A DNA stretch of 64,000 bases from Actinomadura hallensis (GTDB taxonomy: Bacteria > Actinomycetota > Actinomycetes > Streptosporangiales > Streptosporangiaceae). Every line of letters begins with the position of its first letter. The stretch's first letter is position 1. The stretch lies in assembly GCF_006716765.1 (NCBI RefSeq), contig NZ_VFPO01000001.1:5208001-5272000 (forward strand), written 5' to 3'. The position numbers were made by a program, and so were the translations under genes. Shown piece after piece: positions 49,113 through 57,123 of this stretch. Under the pieces are notes generated by a model. That model was not told where the DNA came from and searched no databases. It saw only the letters and a list, made by a program, of their open reading frames with translations.

Positions 49113-50336
49113 ATGTCGCAGGCATTGGAATTGTCAGAAACGAGCAGAACGATCCTCGCTGATTTCATCCGCCTGCTGCGTTCGGAGCTGCCCGACGTCG
49201 TCCAGGAGGTCGTTACCGAGATCCGGAAGTCGATACCGGAGTACAATCGTCCGGCGGATTCCGCCTATGACCAGATTCTGCGGATCAGCACCGACTTACT
49301 CCTCACCGGATTCCTCGACTCCGTCGCCGACCCCGGCGCGCCGGCCACGCAGCGCGACGAGACCTGCCGCGCCATCGGGCAGTTCGAGGCCATCGAGGGA
49401 CGCAACCTGGACCACGTACAGACCGCGACCCGGATCGCCTTCCACGTCGCCTGGCGCCGCACCGTCGTCGTCGCCGAGCGCGAACAGATCCCGACGTCGA
49501 TCGTCTCCAGCACGGTCGACGCGATGCTCGTCTACCTGGAGGAGTCCGTCGCCCAGATCCGGATCGGCCACCAGCAGGCCACCGGCCACGCCGACGTGCG
49601 CCGCCGCGAGGACCGGCGGCGGCTCCTGCACCTGCTCCTCCAGCAGCCCGCCGTCGTCCCCGAGGCGATCGAGGACCTCGCCAGGGCGACCTCCTGGTGG
49701 CCGCTCCCGGAGGAGGCCACGCTCATCGCCGTCCACCCCGACGCGCCCTGCACCCGCGCCGCGCTGGACGCCGACGTCCTGGTCGACATGGACTCCGCCG
49801 AACCGGCCATGCTCGTCCCCGGGCCGCTGACCGAGGCCCGCCGCGCCATGCTGCACGCCGCGCTGTCGGACGCGACCTGCGTCGTGGGCCTCACCGTCCC
49901 GCTGGAGCGGGCCACCCACTCGCTGCGGTGGGCGCGGCGCGTCCTCGGACTGGTCGAGGAGGGCATCATCCCGGACGGGTCCCTCATCCCCTGCCAGGAC
50001 CACCTGATGACCATGTGGCTCCTGTCGGACCCGCCGCTGGTGGAGGAGCTGAGCCGCCGGCACCTGGAGCCGCTCAGCGAGATGTCCGACGGGCAGCGCC
50101 GTCGGCTGGTCGAGACCCTCGCCGAGGCCGTCACCACCCGCTCGACGGCCGTCGACATCGGCGAGCGGCTCAAGATCCACCCGCAGACCGTGCGGTACCG
50201 GCTCCGGCAGCTCGAGAACTACCTGGGCGACAGCCTCGGCGACGCCGACACCCGGTTCTCGCTCGACGCCACCCTCCGCGCCGTCCGGCTGCGCAACCGC
50301 CGCCACCACGGCCGCGGCGGCGGCCGCCGCAACTGA
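49113..50336 (+). CDS. PucR-family transcriptional regulator, paralogue 3
   Basis: 407 residues with the same layout as paralogues 1 and 2: N-terminal sensor (EVVTEIRKSIPEYNRPADSA, NLDHVQTATRIAFHVAWRRT), middle region (AALDADVLVDMDSAEPAMLV, SLRWARRVLGLVEEG) and C-terminal HTH (RLKIHPQTVRYRLRQLENYL). ATG 49113 has GGAGG 12 bases upstream, a rather long spacer. It is divergent from the mce locus 2 operon and is its most likely local regulator. Confidence 0.9.
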   Translation: MSQALELSETSRTILADFIRLLRSELPDVVQEVVTEIRKSIPEYNRPADSAYDQILRISTDLLLTGFLDSVADPGAPATQRDETCRAIGQFEAIEGRNLDHVQTATRIAFHVAWRRTVVVAEREQIPTSIVSSTVDAMLVYLEESVAQIRIGHQQATGHADVRRREDRRRLLHLLLQQPAVVPEAIEDLARATSWWPLPEEATLIAVHPDAPCTRAALDADVLVDMDSAEPAMLVPGPLTEARRAMLHAALSDATCVVGLTVPLERATHSLRWARRVLGLVEEGIIPDGSLIPCQDHLMTMWLLSDPPLVEELSRRHLEPLSEMSDGQRRRLVETLAEAVTTRSTAVDIGERLKIHPQTVRYRLRQLENYLGDSLGDADTRFSLDATLRAVRLRNRRHHGRGGGRRN

Positions 50337-50385
50337 CCCCGCCCCCTCGACACGGCCGCAGGACTCGGTTCCTCCCGGGGGCCGC

Positions 50386-50766
50386 TCAGTCCTCTATGTC
50401 TGCGACGAGGACGTCCATGTAGCGGGCGGCGAACCGGCCGGCCGCCGGGAGATCCCCGGCCTCGGCCGCGGTGAGCACGCGGGGCCCGGCGATCCGCCGG
50501 GCCCGGCCGAGCCGCTCGATCCCGCCCCGCCCCTCGGCGAGCAGGTTGCGGACCCAGTCGGTGTCGGCGCCGTACGGCAGCCCGATGATCAGGGTCCGGC
50601 CGCTGCGGAACGCGGTGACCGGCGTCCGGTACTCGCGGCCCGACCGGCGCCCCCGGTGGACGACGACGGCGAGGGGCGGCACGTAGGGCGCGTAGAGACC
50701 CTGGATCCGGTTGGTGACGGCCTTGTTGAAGCCGCGCACGGCCCGGGGTATCAGCGGTTTCGCCAT
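50386..50766 (-). CDS. Deazaflavin (F420)-dependent nitroreductase-family protein
   Basis: 126 residues, typical of the small Ddn/DUF385 split-barrel proteins. The F420-contact segment (HRGRRSGREYRTPVTAFRSG) and LIIGLPYGADTDWVRNLLAE are the family blocks. Such enzymes reduce diverse substrates with F420H2. ATG 50766. It lies 56 bases downstream of the Baeyer-Villiger monooxygenase gene on the same strand, so the two are probably one operon. Confidence 0.88.
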   Translation of the reverse strand: MAKPLIPRAVRGFNKAVTNRIQGLYAPYVPPLAVVVHRGRRSGREYRTPVTAFRSGRTLIIGLPYGADTDWVRNLLAEGRGGIERLGRARRIAGPRVLTAAEAGDLPAAGRFAARYMDVLVADIED

Positions 50767-50822
50767 GGTCCCTCCCTAGCACGGGGCCCGGTCCCCGGCA
50801 CGGCCGCCGCGCCGTGCCGGGC

Positions 50823-52286
50823 CTACCGGGTGATCGTGTACTCCTCGGGCTTGGCCTTGCGGCAGGTGGCCCAGAACTCGAACGTGTGCCCCGGCCACAG
50901 GGTGCGGTTGACGCCCTGGTCGTCCAGGTACCAGCTGGTGCAGCCGCCCTCGTTCCACACGGCGCGGCGCAGCCGCCGGTGCAGCCGGTCGTTGAAGCGG
51001 CGGGCGGCCTCCGGCTTCGGCTCGATCGCGTCGCCGCCCGTCTCCTGCAGCAGCCGCAGGCAGCTGAGGACGTGCTGGATCTGCACCTCGATCATGAAGA
51101 CGACCGAGTTGTGGCCGAGCCCGGTGTTCGGGCCGAGCAGCATGAAGAAGTTCGGCAGCCCCGGGACGGTGGTGCCGCGGTGCGCCTCGATGCCGTCCGC
51201 CCAGATCTCCTGGAGCTTGACGCCGCCGCGCCCGGTGACGCGCAGCTCCGAGAGGGCGTCGGTCACCTTGAAGCCGGTGCCGTAGATGATGCAGTCGACC
51301 TCGTACTCGCGCCCGTCCTTGGTGACGATGGAGTTCTCGGTCACCTCGGTGATCGCGGAGGTCTCCAGCTCCACGTTGGGGCGCATGAGCGCGGGATAGT
51401 AGTCGTTCGACAGCAGGATCCGCTTGCACCCGATCGTGTAGTCGGGCGTCACCTTGGCGCGCAGCTCGGGATCGGGGATCTGCCGGGCGATGTGCCGGCG
51501 GGCGAGGAGCTCCTGCGGGCCGGACAGCCGCGGGTCGATGGTGAACCCGACGGCGCGGGCCTCCAGCGTCCAGTAGATGGCGTTGCGGAAGGCGCGGGCG
51601 GCGCCCGGGACCGTCTTGAACAGGGTGCGCACCGGCGCGGGGATCGCCACGTCCGGCTTGGGCTGGATCCAGGGGGCGGTCCGCTGGAAGACGACCAGCT
51701 CGGCGGCCTTCTTGGCGACCCGCGGCACGAACTGGACGGCGGACGCGCCCGTCCCGATGACGGCGACGCGCTTGCCGGCGAGGTCGTAGGAGTGGTCCCA
51801 CTCGGCGGAGTGGAACGCGGTGCCCCGGAACCGATCGATGCCGGGGAGGTCGGGGTAGGAGGGGACGTGCAGGGCGCCGATGCCGGACACGACGGCCTTC
51901 GGCGTGAGGGTCGTCCCGTCGGCCAGCAGCACGTTCCAGCGCCGCGCCTCGTCGTCGTACTCCATCGCGTCGACGGCCGTGTTGAAGCGGATGTGCTCGC
52001 GCACGCGATACTTGTCGGCGGTGCGCTCCATGTAGGCCCAGATCTCCGGCTGCGGCGCGAACATGCGCGTCCAGCCGGGGTTGAGCTCGAACGAGAAGGA
52101 GTACATGTGCGAGGGCACGTCGCAGGCGCAGCCGGGGTAGGTGTTGTCGTGCCACGTGCCGCCGAGCGCCTCGCTCTTCTCCAGCACGACGAAGTCGTGG
52201 AATCCGTTCTGCTTGAGCCGGATCGCCATGCCGAGGCCGGCGAAACCTGCGCCGATGATGACGATCGCCGGTGCGCGCTCGCTCAT
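50823..52286 (-). CDS. Flavin-containing (Baeyer-Villiger-type) monooxygenase
   Basis: 487 residues. The first FAD motif GAGFAG is at 12-17, the BVMO fingerprint FRGTAFHSAEWD at 153-164 (FxGxxxHxxxW) and the NADPH motif VIGTGASAVQ at 176-185. Type I BVMOs insert oxygen next to a ketone; related actinomycete enzymes act on long-chain or cyclic ketones (family knowledge). ATG 52286. A TetR operator lies 14-39 bases upstream in the gap to the divergent TetR gene, so regulation by that repressor is likely. Confidence 0.93.
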   Translation of the reverse strand: MSERAPAIVIIGAGFAGLGMAIRLKQNGFHDFVVLEKSEALGGTWHDNTYPGCACDVPSHMYSFSFELNPGWTRMFAPQPEIWAYMERTADKYRVREHIRFNTAVDAMEYDDEARRWNVLLADGTTLTPKAVVSGIGALHVPSYPDLPGIDRFRGTAFHSAEWDHSYDLAGKRVAVIGTGASAVQFVPRVAKKAAELVVFQRTAPWIQPKPDVAIPAPVRTLFKTVPGAARAFRNAIYWTLEARAVGFTIDPRLSGPQELLARRHIARQIPDPELRAKVTPDYTIGCKRILLSNDYYPALMRPNVELETSAITEVTENSIVTKDGREYEVDCIIYGTGFKVTDALSELRVTGRGGVKLQEIWADGIEAHRGTTVPGLPNFFMLLGPNTGLGHNSVVFMIEVQIQHVLSCLRLLQETGGDAIEPKPEAARRFNDRLHRRLRRAVWNEGGCTSWYLDDQGVNRTLWPGHTFEFWATCRKAKPEEYTITR

Positions 52287-52299
52287 AACACATCCTCTC

Positions 52300-52325
52300 G
52301 GTAACCTTACTTCCAGTAAGTTACC
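52300..52325. promoter_or_regulatory. Palindromic TetR-type operator between BVMO and TetR genes
   Basis: Arms GGTAACCTTACT (52300-52311) and AGTAAGTTACC (52315-52325) are inverted, separated by three bases, with one extra C in the left arm. A second, weaker half (GGTTACTGACGGTAGG) follows at 52334-52349. The site covers the promoters of both divergent genes. Confidence 0.8.
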
Positions 52326-52368
52326 GGGAGTAGGTTACTGACGGTAGGTCCAACAGAGAGGTTCTCCT

Positions 52369-53010
52369 GTGAGTGCCGCCACACCGCGTCCGCCACGCCG
52401 GCGGATGTCGCGCGCCGAGCGCGAACGACAGATGCTGGACGTGGCGGAGGAGGTGTTCGCCGAACGCGGCTACCAGGGCACCTCGATGGACGAGATCGCC
52501 GAGCGCTGCGGCGTCTCCAAGCCGATGCTCTACGAGTACTTCGGCTCCAAGGACGGCCTCCTCGTGGCCTGCGTCGGCCGGTCCAAGGCCGAGCTGCTCG
52601 ACGTCACCCAGAAGGCCATGGCGGGCGCCACCACCCCGCAGGACGTCCTGTGGCGCGGGATGGTCGCCTACTTCGAGTTCATGGACGCGCACGGCAAGTC
52701 GTACGCGATGCTGATGCGCGAGCCGATGGCCGCGTCCGCCGAGACCATCGAGGCCCTGGAGTCGACGCGGCGGCAGCAGAGCACGCTCATCGCGGGCGTG
52801 CTCTCGACGTTCGCGCCGTCGGCCCCGCCCGCCGCGATCGAGGCGTACACCGAGATCATCATCGGGGCGAGCGAGCGGCTGGCGCAGTGGCGGACGCGGC
52901 GGCCGGGGATGTCGGCGCACGAGGCGGCCCGCCACATGACCGACTTCTGCTGGCACGGCCTCAGCCGTCACCTGGACGACGCCGGGGAAGGCGGTCCAGA
53001 GCCCCGATGA
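52369..53010 (+). CDS. TetR-family repressor, divergent from BVMO
   Basis: 213 residues. The HTH at about 15-62 reads ERQMLDVAEEVFAERGYQGT and IAERCGVSKPMLYEYFGSKD. The start is GTG 52369. The palindrome at 52300-52325 lies in its own upstream region, so autoregulation and control of the BVMO/F420 operon are likely. Its last 50 bases overlap the end of the convergent TetR gene, an unusually long overlap between two regulators. Confidence 0.9.
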   Translation: MSAATPRPPRRRMSRAERERQMLDVAEEVFAERGYQGTSMDEIAERCGVSKPMLYEYFGSKDGLLVACVGRSKAELLDVTQKAMAGATTPQDVLWRGMVAYFEFMDAHGKSYAMLMREPMAASAETIEALESTRRQQSTLIAGVLSTFAPSAPPAAIEAYTEIIIGASERLAQWRTRRPGMSAHEAARHMTDFCWHGLSRHLDDAGEGGPEPR

Positions 53011-53641
53011 GCAGGTCGAGGCCGAACTCGAAGTCGGCCTCGGGGTCGTGGGCGGCCAGCGCCGGCCCGTAGGCGACGACGTGCGGGAACTCGTCCGGGT
53101 CCAGCCGCGCGAACGACTGCGCCCCCGTCTCGGCCAGGTGGCCGAGCATCTTGCTCATGCCGGCCTCCCGCAGCTGCGCGCCGAGCGCGTACGCGAGCAG
53201 CGCCCGCATGATCCGCACGGCGGTCTCGCCGTCGAACCCGGCCGCGTGCGCCAGCGCGAGGGCGCGCTCGGCGGGCCGCAGCGCCACCGGGGTGTCGATC
53301 TTGTGGGTGAGCACGATCGTCATGCAGCGCGGGCGGTCGCGGGCGACCTTCCGGAAGGCCCGCACCAGGGCCCGCGCGCGCTCCTGCCACGGCTCGGCCG
53401 GGTCGTCGCGCAGCTCCAGCCCGGAGACGACGTGCTCGGCGACGCCCTCCAGCAGCGCGCTCTTGTTCGGGACGTGGTTGTACAGGGACATCACGGCGAC
53501 GCCCAGCTCGGCCGCCACCCGGCGCATCGACAGGGCGTCCGCGCCCTCGCGCTCGATCAGCTCCACGGCGGCGAGCACGATGCGCTCGCGGGTCAGCACC
53601 GGGCGCGGGACGCCCGTGCCGGGGGTAGCGCGCCTCGCCAT
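52961..53641 (-). CDS. TetR-family repressor, divergent from the diiron operon
   Basis: 226 residues, of the type with a C-terminal domain like TetR itself. HTH: RERIVLAAVELIEREGADAL and RVAAELGVAVMSLYNHVPNK (about 15-60). I start at ATG 53641 (MARRATPG); upstream in-frame codons would run into the operator. The 29-base palindrome at 53695-53723 lies just upstream and is the likely operator for this gene and the divergent diiron-protein operon. Confidence 0.9.
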   Translation of the reverse strand: MARRATPGTGVPRPVLTRERIVLAAVELIEREGADALSMRRVAAELGVAVMSLYNHVPNKSALLEGVAEHVVSGLELRDDPAEPWQERARALVRAFRKVARDRPRCMTIVLTHKIDTPVALRPAERALALAHAAGFDGETAVRIMRALLAYALGAQLREAGMSKMLGHLAETGAQSFARLDPDEFPHVVAYGPALAAHDPEADFEFGLDLLIGALDRLPRRRPGDG

Positions 53642-53694
53642 CGCTCCGCCCTTTCCGCACCGTTGACATCCGTAAGTGCGCCGTGACACGGTAC

Positions 53695-53723
53695 GTACAT
53701 TGTACGCACGACGTACAACGTAC
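53695..53723. promoter_or_regulatory. Symmetrical 29-base operator with GTAC elements
   Basis: From 53695: GTAC, one base, TTGTAC (53700-53705), a seven-base spacer, GTACAA (53713-53718), one base, GTAC (53720-53723). The arrangement is symmetrical about the spacer. Another GTAC precedes it at 53691. It sits between the TetR gene and the diiron-protein gene. Confidence 0.85.
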
Positions 53724-53750
53724 GTCTGCGCCTCTCGGGAAGGAGCGCCC

Positions 53751-54857
53751 ATGTCGACCCATGACCTCTACACCGAGCCCGTCGACACGTCCACCTGGGA
53801 CGTGCCCATGATCGGTGACGCCCGCTTCACCTGGGAGTACGACGACGGCCGCGACCGCCTCCTCGCCCTCTACCAGAAGGGCAAGGACAAGCAGTGGGAC
53901 TCCACCAAGCGCATCGACTGGGACCTCGAAGTCGACCCGCACGACCCCCTCGGAGTACCTGACCAGTCGCTCGCCATCTACGGGACCAAGTACTGGGACA
54001 AGCTCTCCGAGAAGGAGCGCGGGGAACTGCGGCGGCACTCCACGTCCTGGCAGTTCTCCCAGTTCATGCACGGGGAGCAGGGCGCGATGGTCACCGCCGC
54101 CCGGATCGTGGAGTCGGTGCCCGACCTCGACTCCAAGTTCTACTCGGCCACCCAGACCATGGACGAGGCCCGCCACGTCGAGCTGTTCACGAAGTTCCTC
54201 CACGAGAAGATCGGCCTGATCTACCCGATCAACAGCAAGCTCCAGGACCTGCTGAACGACACCCTCAACGACTCCCGCTGGGACATGCCCTACCTCGGCA
54301 TGCAGGTCCTCATCGAGGGTCTGGCGCTCGCCGCGTTCGGCGTCATCCGCGACATCACCACCAAGCCGCTCCCCAAGCAGATCCTCGCCTACGTCATGCA
54401 GGACGAGGCCCGCCACGTCGCGTTCGGCCGGCTCGCCCTCCGCGACTACTACAAGGAGCTGACCTCCGCCGAGCGCCGCGAGCGCGAGGACTTCGTCATC
54501 GAGGGCTGCTACCTGATGCGCGACCGCATCCGCGGCAGGGAGATCTGGACCAACTTCGGGATCGACCCGAAGGAGGTCGACGAGATGGTGGAGAACTCCC
54601 CCTACATGCGGATGTTCCAGAGCCTCCTGTTCAGCCGCATCGTCCCCTGCGTCAAGGACATCGGCCTGTGGAGCGACCGCATCCGGCAGACCTACGACGA
54701 CATGGGCGTCCTCGACATGTCGAAGGCCGACCTGGACGCCCTCATGAGCCAGGACGAGGAGATCGCCGACAAGCTCGACACCGAGCGTTTCGCCGCCGAG
54801 GAGGCGGCCCGCAAGGCCGAGGTCGACGCCGTCATCGCGGAGGCCGCGGAGGGCTGA
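53751..54857 (+). CDS. Ferritin-like diiron protein (R2/desaturase-type four-helix bundle)
   Basis: 368 residues. The carboxylate-bridged diiron ligands are all visible: Glu109 (FMHGEQGAM), Glu139/His142 (DEARH), Glu189 (VLIEGLAL) and Glu219/His222 (DEARH again). Such centres activate oxygen in fatty-acid desaturases, R2-like oxidases and related enzymes; the exact reaction is not clear here. ATG 53751 has GGAAGGAG about eight bases upstream. It leads a three-gene plus-strand operon with an SDR and an AurF-like protein. The C-terminus is a charged helix. Confidence 0.85.
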   Translation: MSTHDLYTEPVDTSTWDVPMIGDARFTWEYDDGRDRLLALYQKGKDKQWDSTKRIDWDLEVDPHDPLGVPDQSLAIYGTKYWDKLSEKERGELRRHSTSWQFSQFMHGEQGAMVTAARIVESVPDLDSKFYSATQTMDEARHVELFTKFLHEKIGLIYPINSKLQDLLNDTLNDSRWDMPYLGMQVLIEGLALAAFGVIRDITTKPLPKQILAYVMQDEARHVAFGRLALRDYYKELTSAERREREDFVIEGCYLMRDRIRGREIWTNFGIDPKEVDEMVENSPYMRMFQSLLFSRIVPCVKDIGLWSDRIRQTYDDMGVLDMSKADLDALMSQDEEIADKLDTERFAAEEAARKAEVDAVIAEAAEG

Positions 54858-54904
54858 GTACGGTTGGATCATCGTCGTCCAGGACGCCCTCTCGGAGGTC
54901 TCGC

Positions 54905-55765
54905 ATGCCACTCGCCCACTTCGACGGAGCGCTCGCCGTCGTCACCGGAGCCGGCAGCGGAATCGGCCGCGCCACCGCCCTGGCGCTCGCCGGCCGCGGC
55001 GCGACCGTCGTCGCCGCGGACATCGACCTCCCCGCCGCGGAGCAGACCGTCGCCATGGCCAAGACGGTCGGCTCCGGGGGCGTCGCCCACCGGGTGGACG
55101 TGTCGGACGCGCAGGCGATGGAGGCGTTCGCCGCCGAGATCAAGGAGACCCACCGGGCGCCCGACATCCTCGTCAACAACGCCGGCATCGCGGTCGCCGG
55201 CCCGTTCCTGGACACCGGCCCGGAGACCTGGGACAAGATCATCGGCGTCAACCTGATGGGCGTCGTCCACGGCTCCCGCCTGTTCGGCCGGCAGATGCAC
55301 GAGCGCGTCCACGCCCTCCCCAACAAGCCCGACAAGCCCAACTTCGGCGGCCACATCGTCAACGTGGCGTCCGCCGCCGCGTTCGCCCCGTGGCGCGCGA
55401 TGCCCGCGTACTGCACGACGAAGGCGGCCGTCCTGATGCTGAGCGAGTGCCTGCGCGCCGAGTTCGCGAGCAGCCGCATCGGCGTCACCGCCGTCTGCCC
55501 CGGCTTCGTGAGCACCGGCATCGTCGACAACGGCACCTACGTCCAGGACGAGGAGACCCGCGCCCGGCTCCGGCAGCGCGGCCAGAAGGCGATCAGGCTG
55601 CGCAACTACCCGCCGGAGAAGGTCGCCGAGCGGATCGTCCACGCCATCATCAAGAACAAGCCGGTGGTCCCCGTCAACTTCGAGGGCCACCTCCTGCACG
55701 CCCTCTCCCGGGTGTCCCCCTCGATGCTGCGCCTGACGGCGCGCATCCCCACCTCAATGGGTTAG
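54905..55765 (+). CDS. Short-chain dehydrogenase/reductase
   Basis: 286 residues, with the NAD(P) motif TGAGSGIG (14-21), NNAG (91-94), catalytic Ser156 and YxxxK (Tyr169, Lys173). The C-terminal part (PPEKVAERIVHAIIKNKPVV) is typical of SDRs acting on lipid-like substrates in actinomycetes. Start ATG 54905 with GGAGG seven bases before. It lies 47 bases after the diiron gene and 58 before the AurF-like gene, so one operon. Confidence 0.92.
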   Translation: MPLAHFDGALAVVTGAGSGIGRATALALAGRGATVVAADIDLPAAEQTVAMAKTVGSGGVAHRVDVSDAQAMEAFAAEIKETHRAPDILVNNAGIAVAGPFLDTGPETWDKIIGVNLMGVVHGSRLFGRQMHERVHALPNKPDKPNFGGHIVNVASAAAFAPWRAMPAYCTTKAAVLMLSECLRAEFASSRIGVTAVCPGFVSTGIVDNGTYVQDEETRARLRQRGQKAIRLRNYPPEKVAERIVHAIIKNKPVVPVNFEGHLLHALSRVSPSMLRLTARIPTSMG

Positions 55766-55823
55766 CGCCCGCCCCCGGGAGCGGCCCTCCCCCGGCTCTC
55801 GCAGGTTGAGAGGAGACGGACCG

Positions 55824-56795
55824 ATGCCCCCCGACGCACTGATGAGCGACGGCCGCCCCCGGACGTGGACGGCGCGGATCCGCTGCAAGGACGGCGACCA
55901 CACGCTGGAGCTGACGCACCGCGAGGTGGTCGCCGAGCGCCTGCTGCGGACGTCGCGCAAGCACTCGTTCGACCCGGACGTCGACGTGGACTGGGACGCG
56001 CCGCAGGACCCGGACGTCTTCTACATGCCGCCCCAGCTGGTGTCGATCTACGAGACGCCGCTGTGGGACCGGCTGACCCACCGGCAGCGGGTGGAGCTGT
56101 CGAAGCGGGAGATGTGCAGCATCGCCTCGTTCGGCATCTGGGCGGAGCTGCTGCTGATGCAGTCGCTGGTGATGCACGCCTACCGGCGCCGCTACGACAG
56201 CGACCACGTCGCCTACGCGCTGACGGAGATCGCCGACGAGTGCCGGCACTCGAAGATGTTCGCGCGGATGGTCCGGACGTGCGGGCTGCGCACGCACCGG
56301 CCGCGGGCCGCGGAGTTCCACCTCGCCAAGCTGCTCGGCGCCGTGTACGACCCGATGCCGATGTTCGCCGGGACCCTCGTCGTGGAGGAGTTCACCGACG
56401 CGTTCCAGCGGCTGACGTTCCCGGACGAGGACGTGCAGCCGATGGTCCGGCAGGTGACGCGGATCCACGTGATCGAGGAGGCGCGGCACATCAAGTACGC
56501 GCGCGAGGAGCTGAAGCGGCTGGTGGCCGCGCAGCCGGCGCTGCGCAGGCGGATGGCGGCCGCCGGGCTGGCGCGGGTGACCCGGGTGATGGCCGGGCAG
56601 CTCGTCCACCCGTCGTGCTACGAGGCGGTCGGCCTGGACCCGCGGCTCGCCCGGCGGGTGGCGGCCCGCAGCCCGCACCGCCGCGCGACGATGGCGTGGG
56701 CGTTCCGCAAGTGCACCGCCTTCTTCGACGAGGTCGGCTTCCTCGACGGCCGCGCCCGCGACATCTGGGTCCGCGGCGGCCTGCTGGCCGCCTGA
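55824..56795 (+). CDS. AurF-like diiron oxygenase
   Basis: 323 residues. Ligand spacing matches the AurF family (p-aminobenzoate N-oxygenase fold): Glu108 (IWAELLL), Glu139 and His142 (DECRH), Glu188/189 (VVEEFTD), and His215-x3-Glu219-x2-His222 (HVIEEARH), giving the extra histidine typical of AurF. ATG 55824 follows GAGGAG by eight bases; the GTG six codons upstream is less likely. Third gene of the operon. Substrate unknown; an amine or a lipid are possible, and the neighbours favour the latter. Confidence 0.87.
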   Translation: MPPDALMSDGRPRTWTARIRCKDGDHTLELTHREVVAERLLRTSRKHSFDPDVDVDWDAPQDPDVFYMPPQLVSIYETPLWDRLTHRQRVELSKREMCSIASFGIWAELLLMQSLVMHAYRRRYDSDHVAYALTEIADECRHSKMFARMVRTCGLRTHRPRAAEFHLAKLLGAVYDPMPMFAGTLVVEEFTDAFQRLTFPDEDVQPMVRQVTRIHVIEEARHIKYAREELKRLVAAQPALRRRMAAAGLARVTRVMAGQLVHPSCYEAVGLDPRLARRVAARSPHRRATMAWAFRKCTAFFDEVGFLDGRARDIWVRGGLLAA

Positions 56796-57123
56796 CCGGG
56801 ACCGTCCGGAGCCATTACCGGAGAACGTGAAGAATCTTTTAGAAAATGATTCTTGGAAATGGGCCGCATTGGTCCTGTGAAATGACGGCACGAGGGCCGC
56901 GGAGTGGGGTCCACTCCGCGGCCCTCGCCGCTCACGGTCGCCGGCCTGAGCCTATACCCAGGACACTCCTGCCGATGGCACGGTCACTGGTCGACCTCCT
57001 CCTCCCCGGTGCCGCTGTACGCCGGTCCCCGGCCTCGTCGGGACATGACCGGCGCACCCCTCCCCTTTCCACATCACCCTAGAAGGTGTTGACAGAGAAT
57101 ATGCCATGATCGGCCGATTCAGG
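56796..57123. other. Intergenic region with AT-rich island and hairpin
   Basis: 328 bases between the AurF-like gene and a convergent gene. 56822-56885 is AT-rich with AAGAATC (56830-56836) and GATTCTT (56848-56854) as an inverted repeat. The terminator is at 56891-56927. The rest has no recognisable element; TTGACA at about 57090 has no partner. Confidence 0.5.
56891..56927. terminator. Perfect 17-base hairpin between convergent genes
   Basis: 17 bases (56891-56907) pair perfectly with 56911-56927 around a 3-base loop; core CGAGGGCCGCGGAGTGG. It lies 96 bases after the AurF-like stop and about 200 after that of the convergent gene, and should terminate both ways. Confidence 0.85.

Noticed and set aside
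56839..56853. Zur-like sequence AGAAAATGATTCTTG in the AT-rich island
   Set aside because: It matches the Zur consensus I remember at about 11 of 15 positions, but no gene start lies downstream on either strand (the flanking genes are convergent).
56846..57082. 78-residue open frame after the AurF-like gene
   Set aside because: It runs through the 17-base terminator hairpin, has no ribosome site and has no protein-like pattern.
57088..57120. TTGACA near 57090 as a promoter
   Set aside because: No -10 box at a suitable distance, and transcription would run antisense into the convergent gene.
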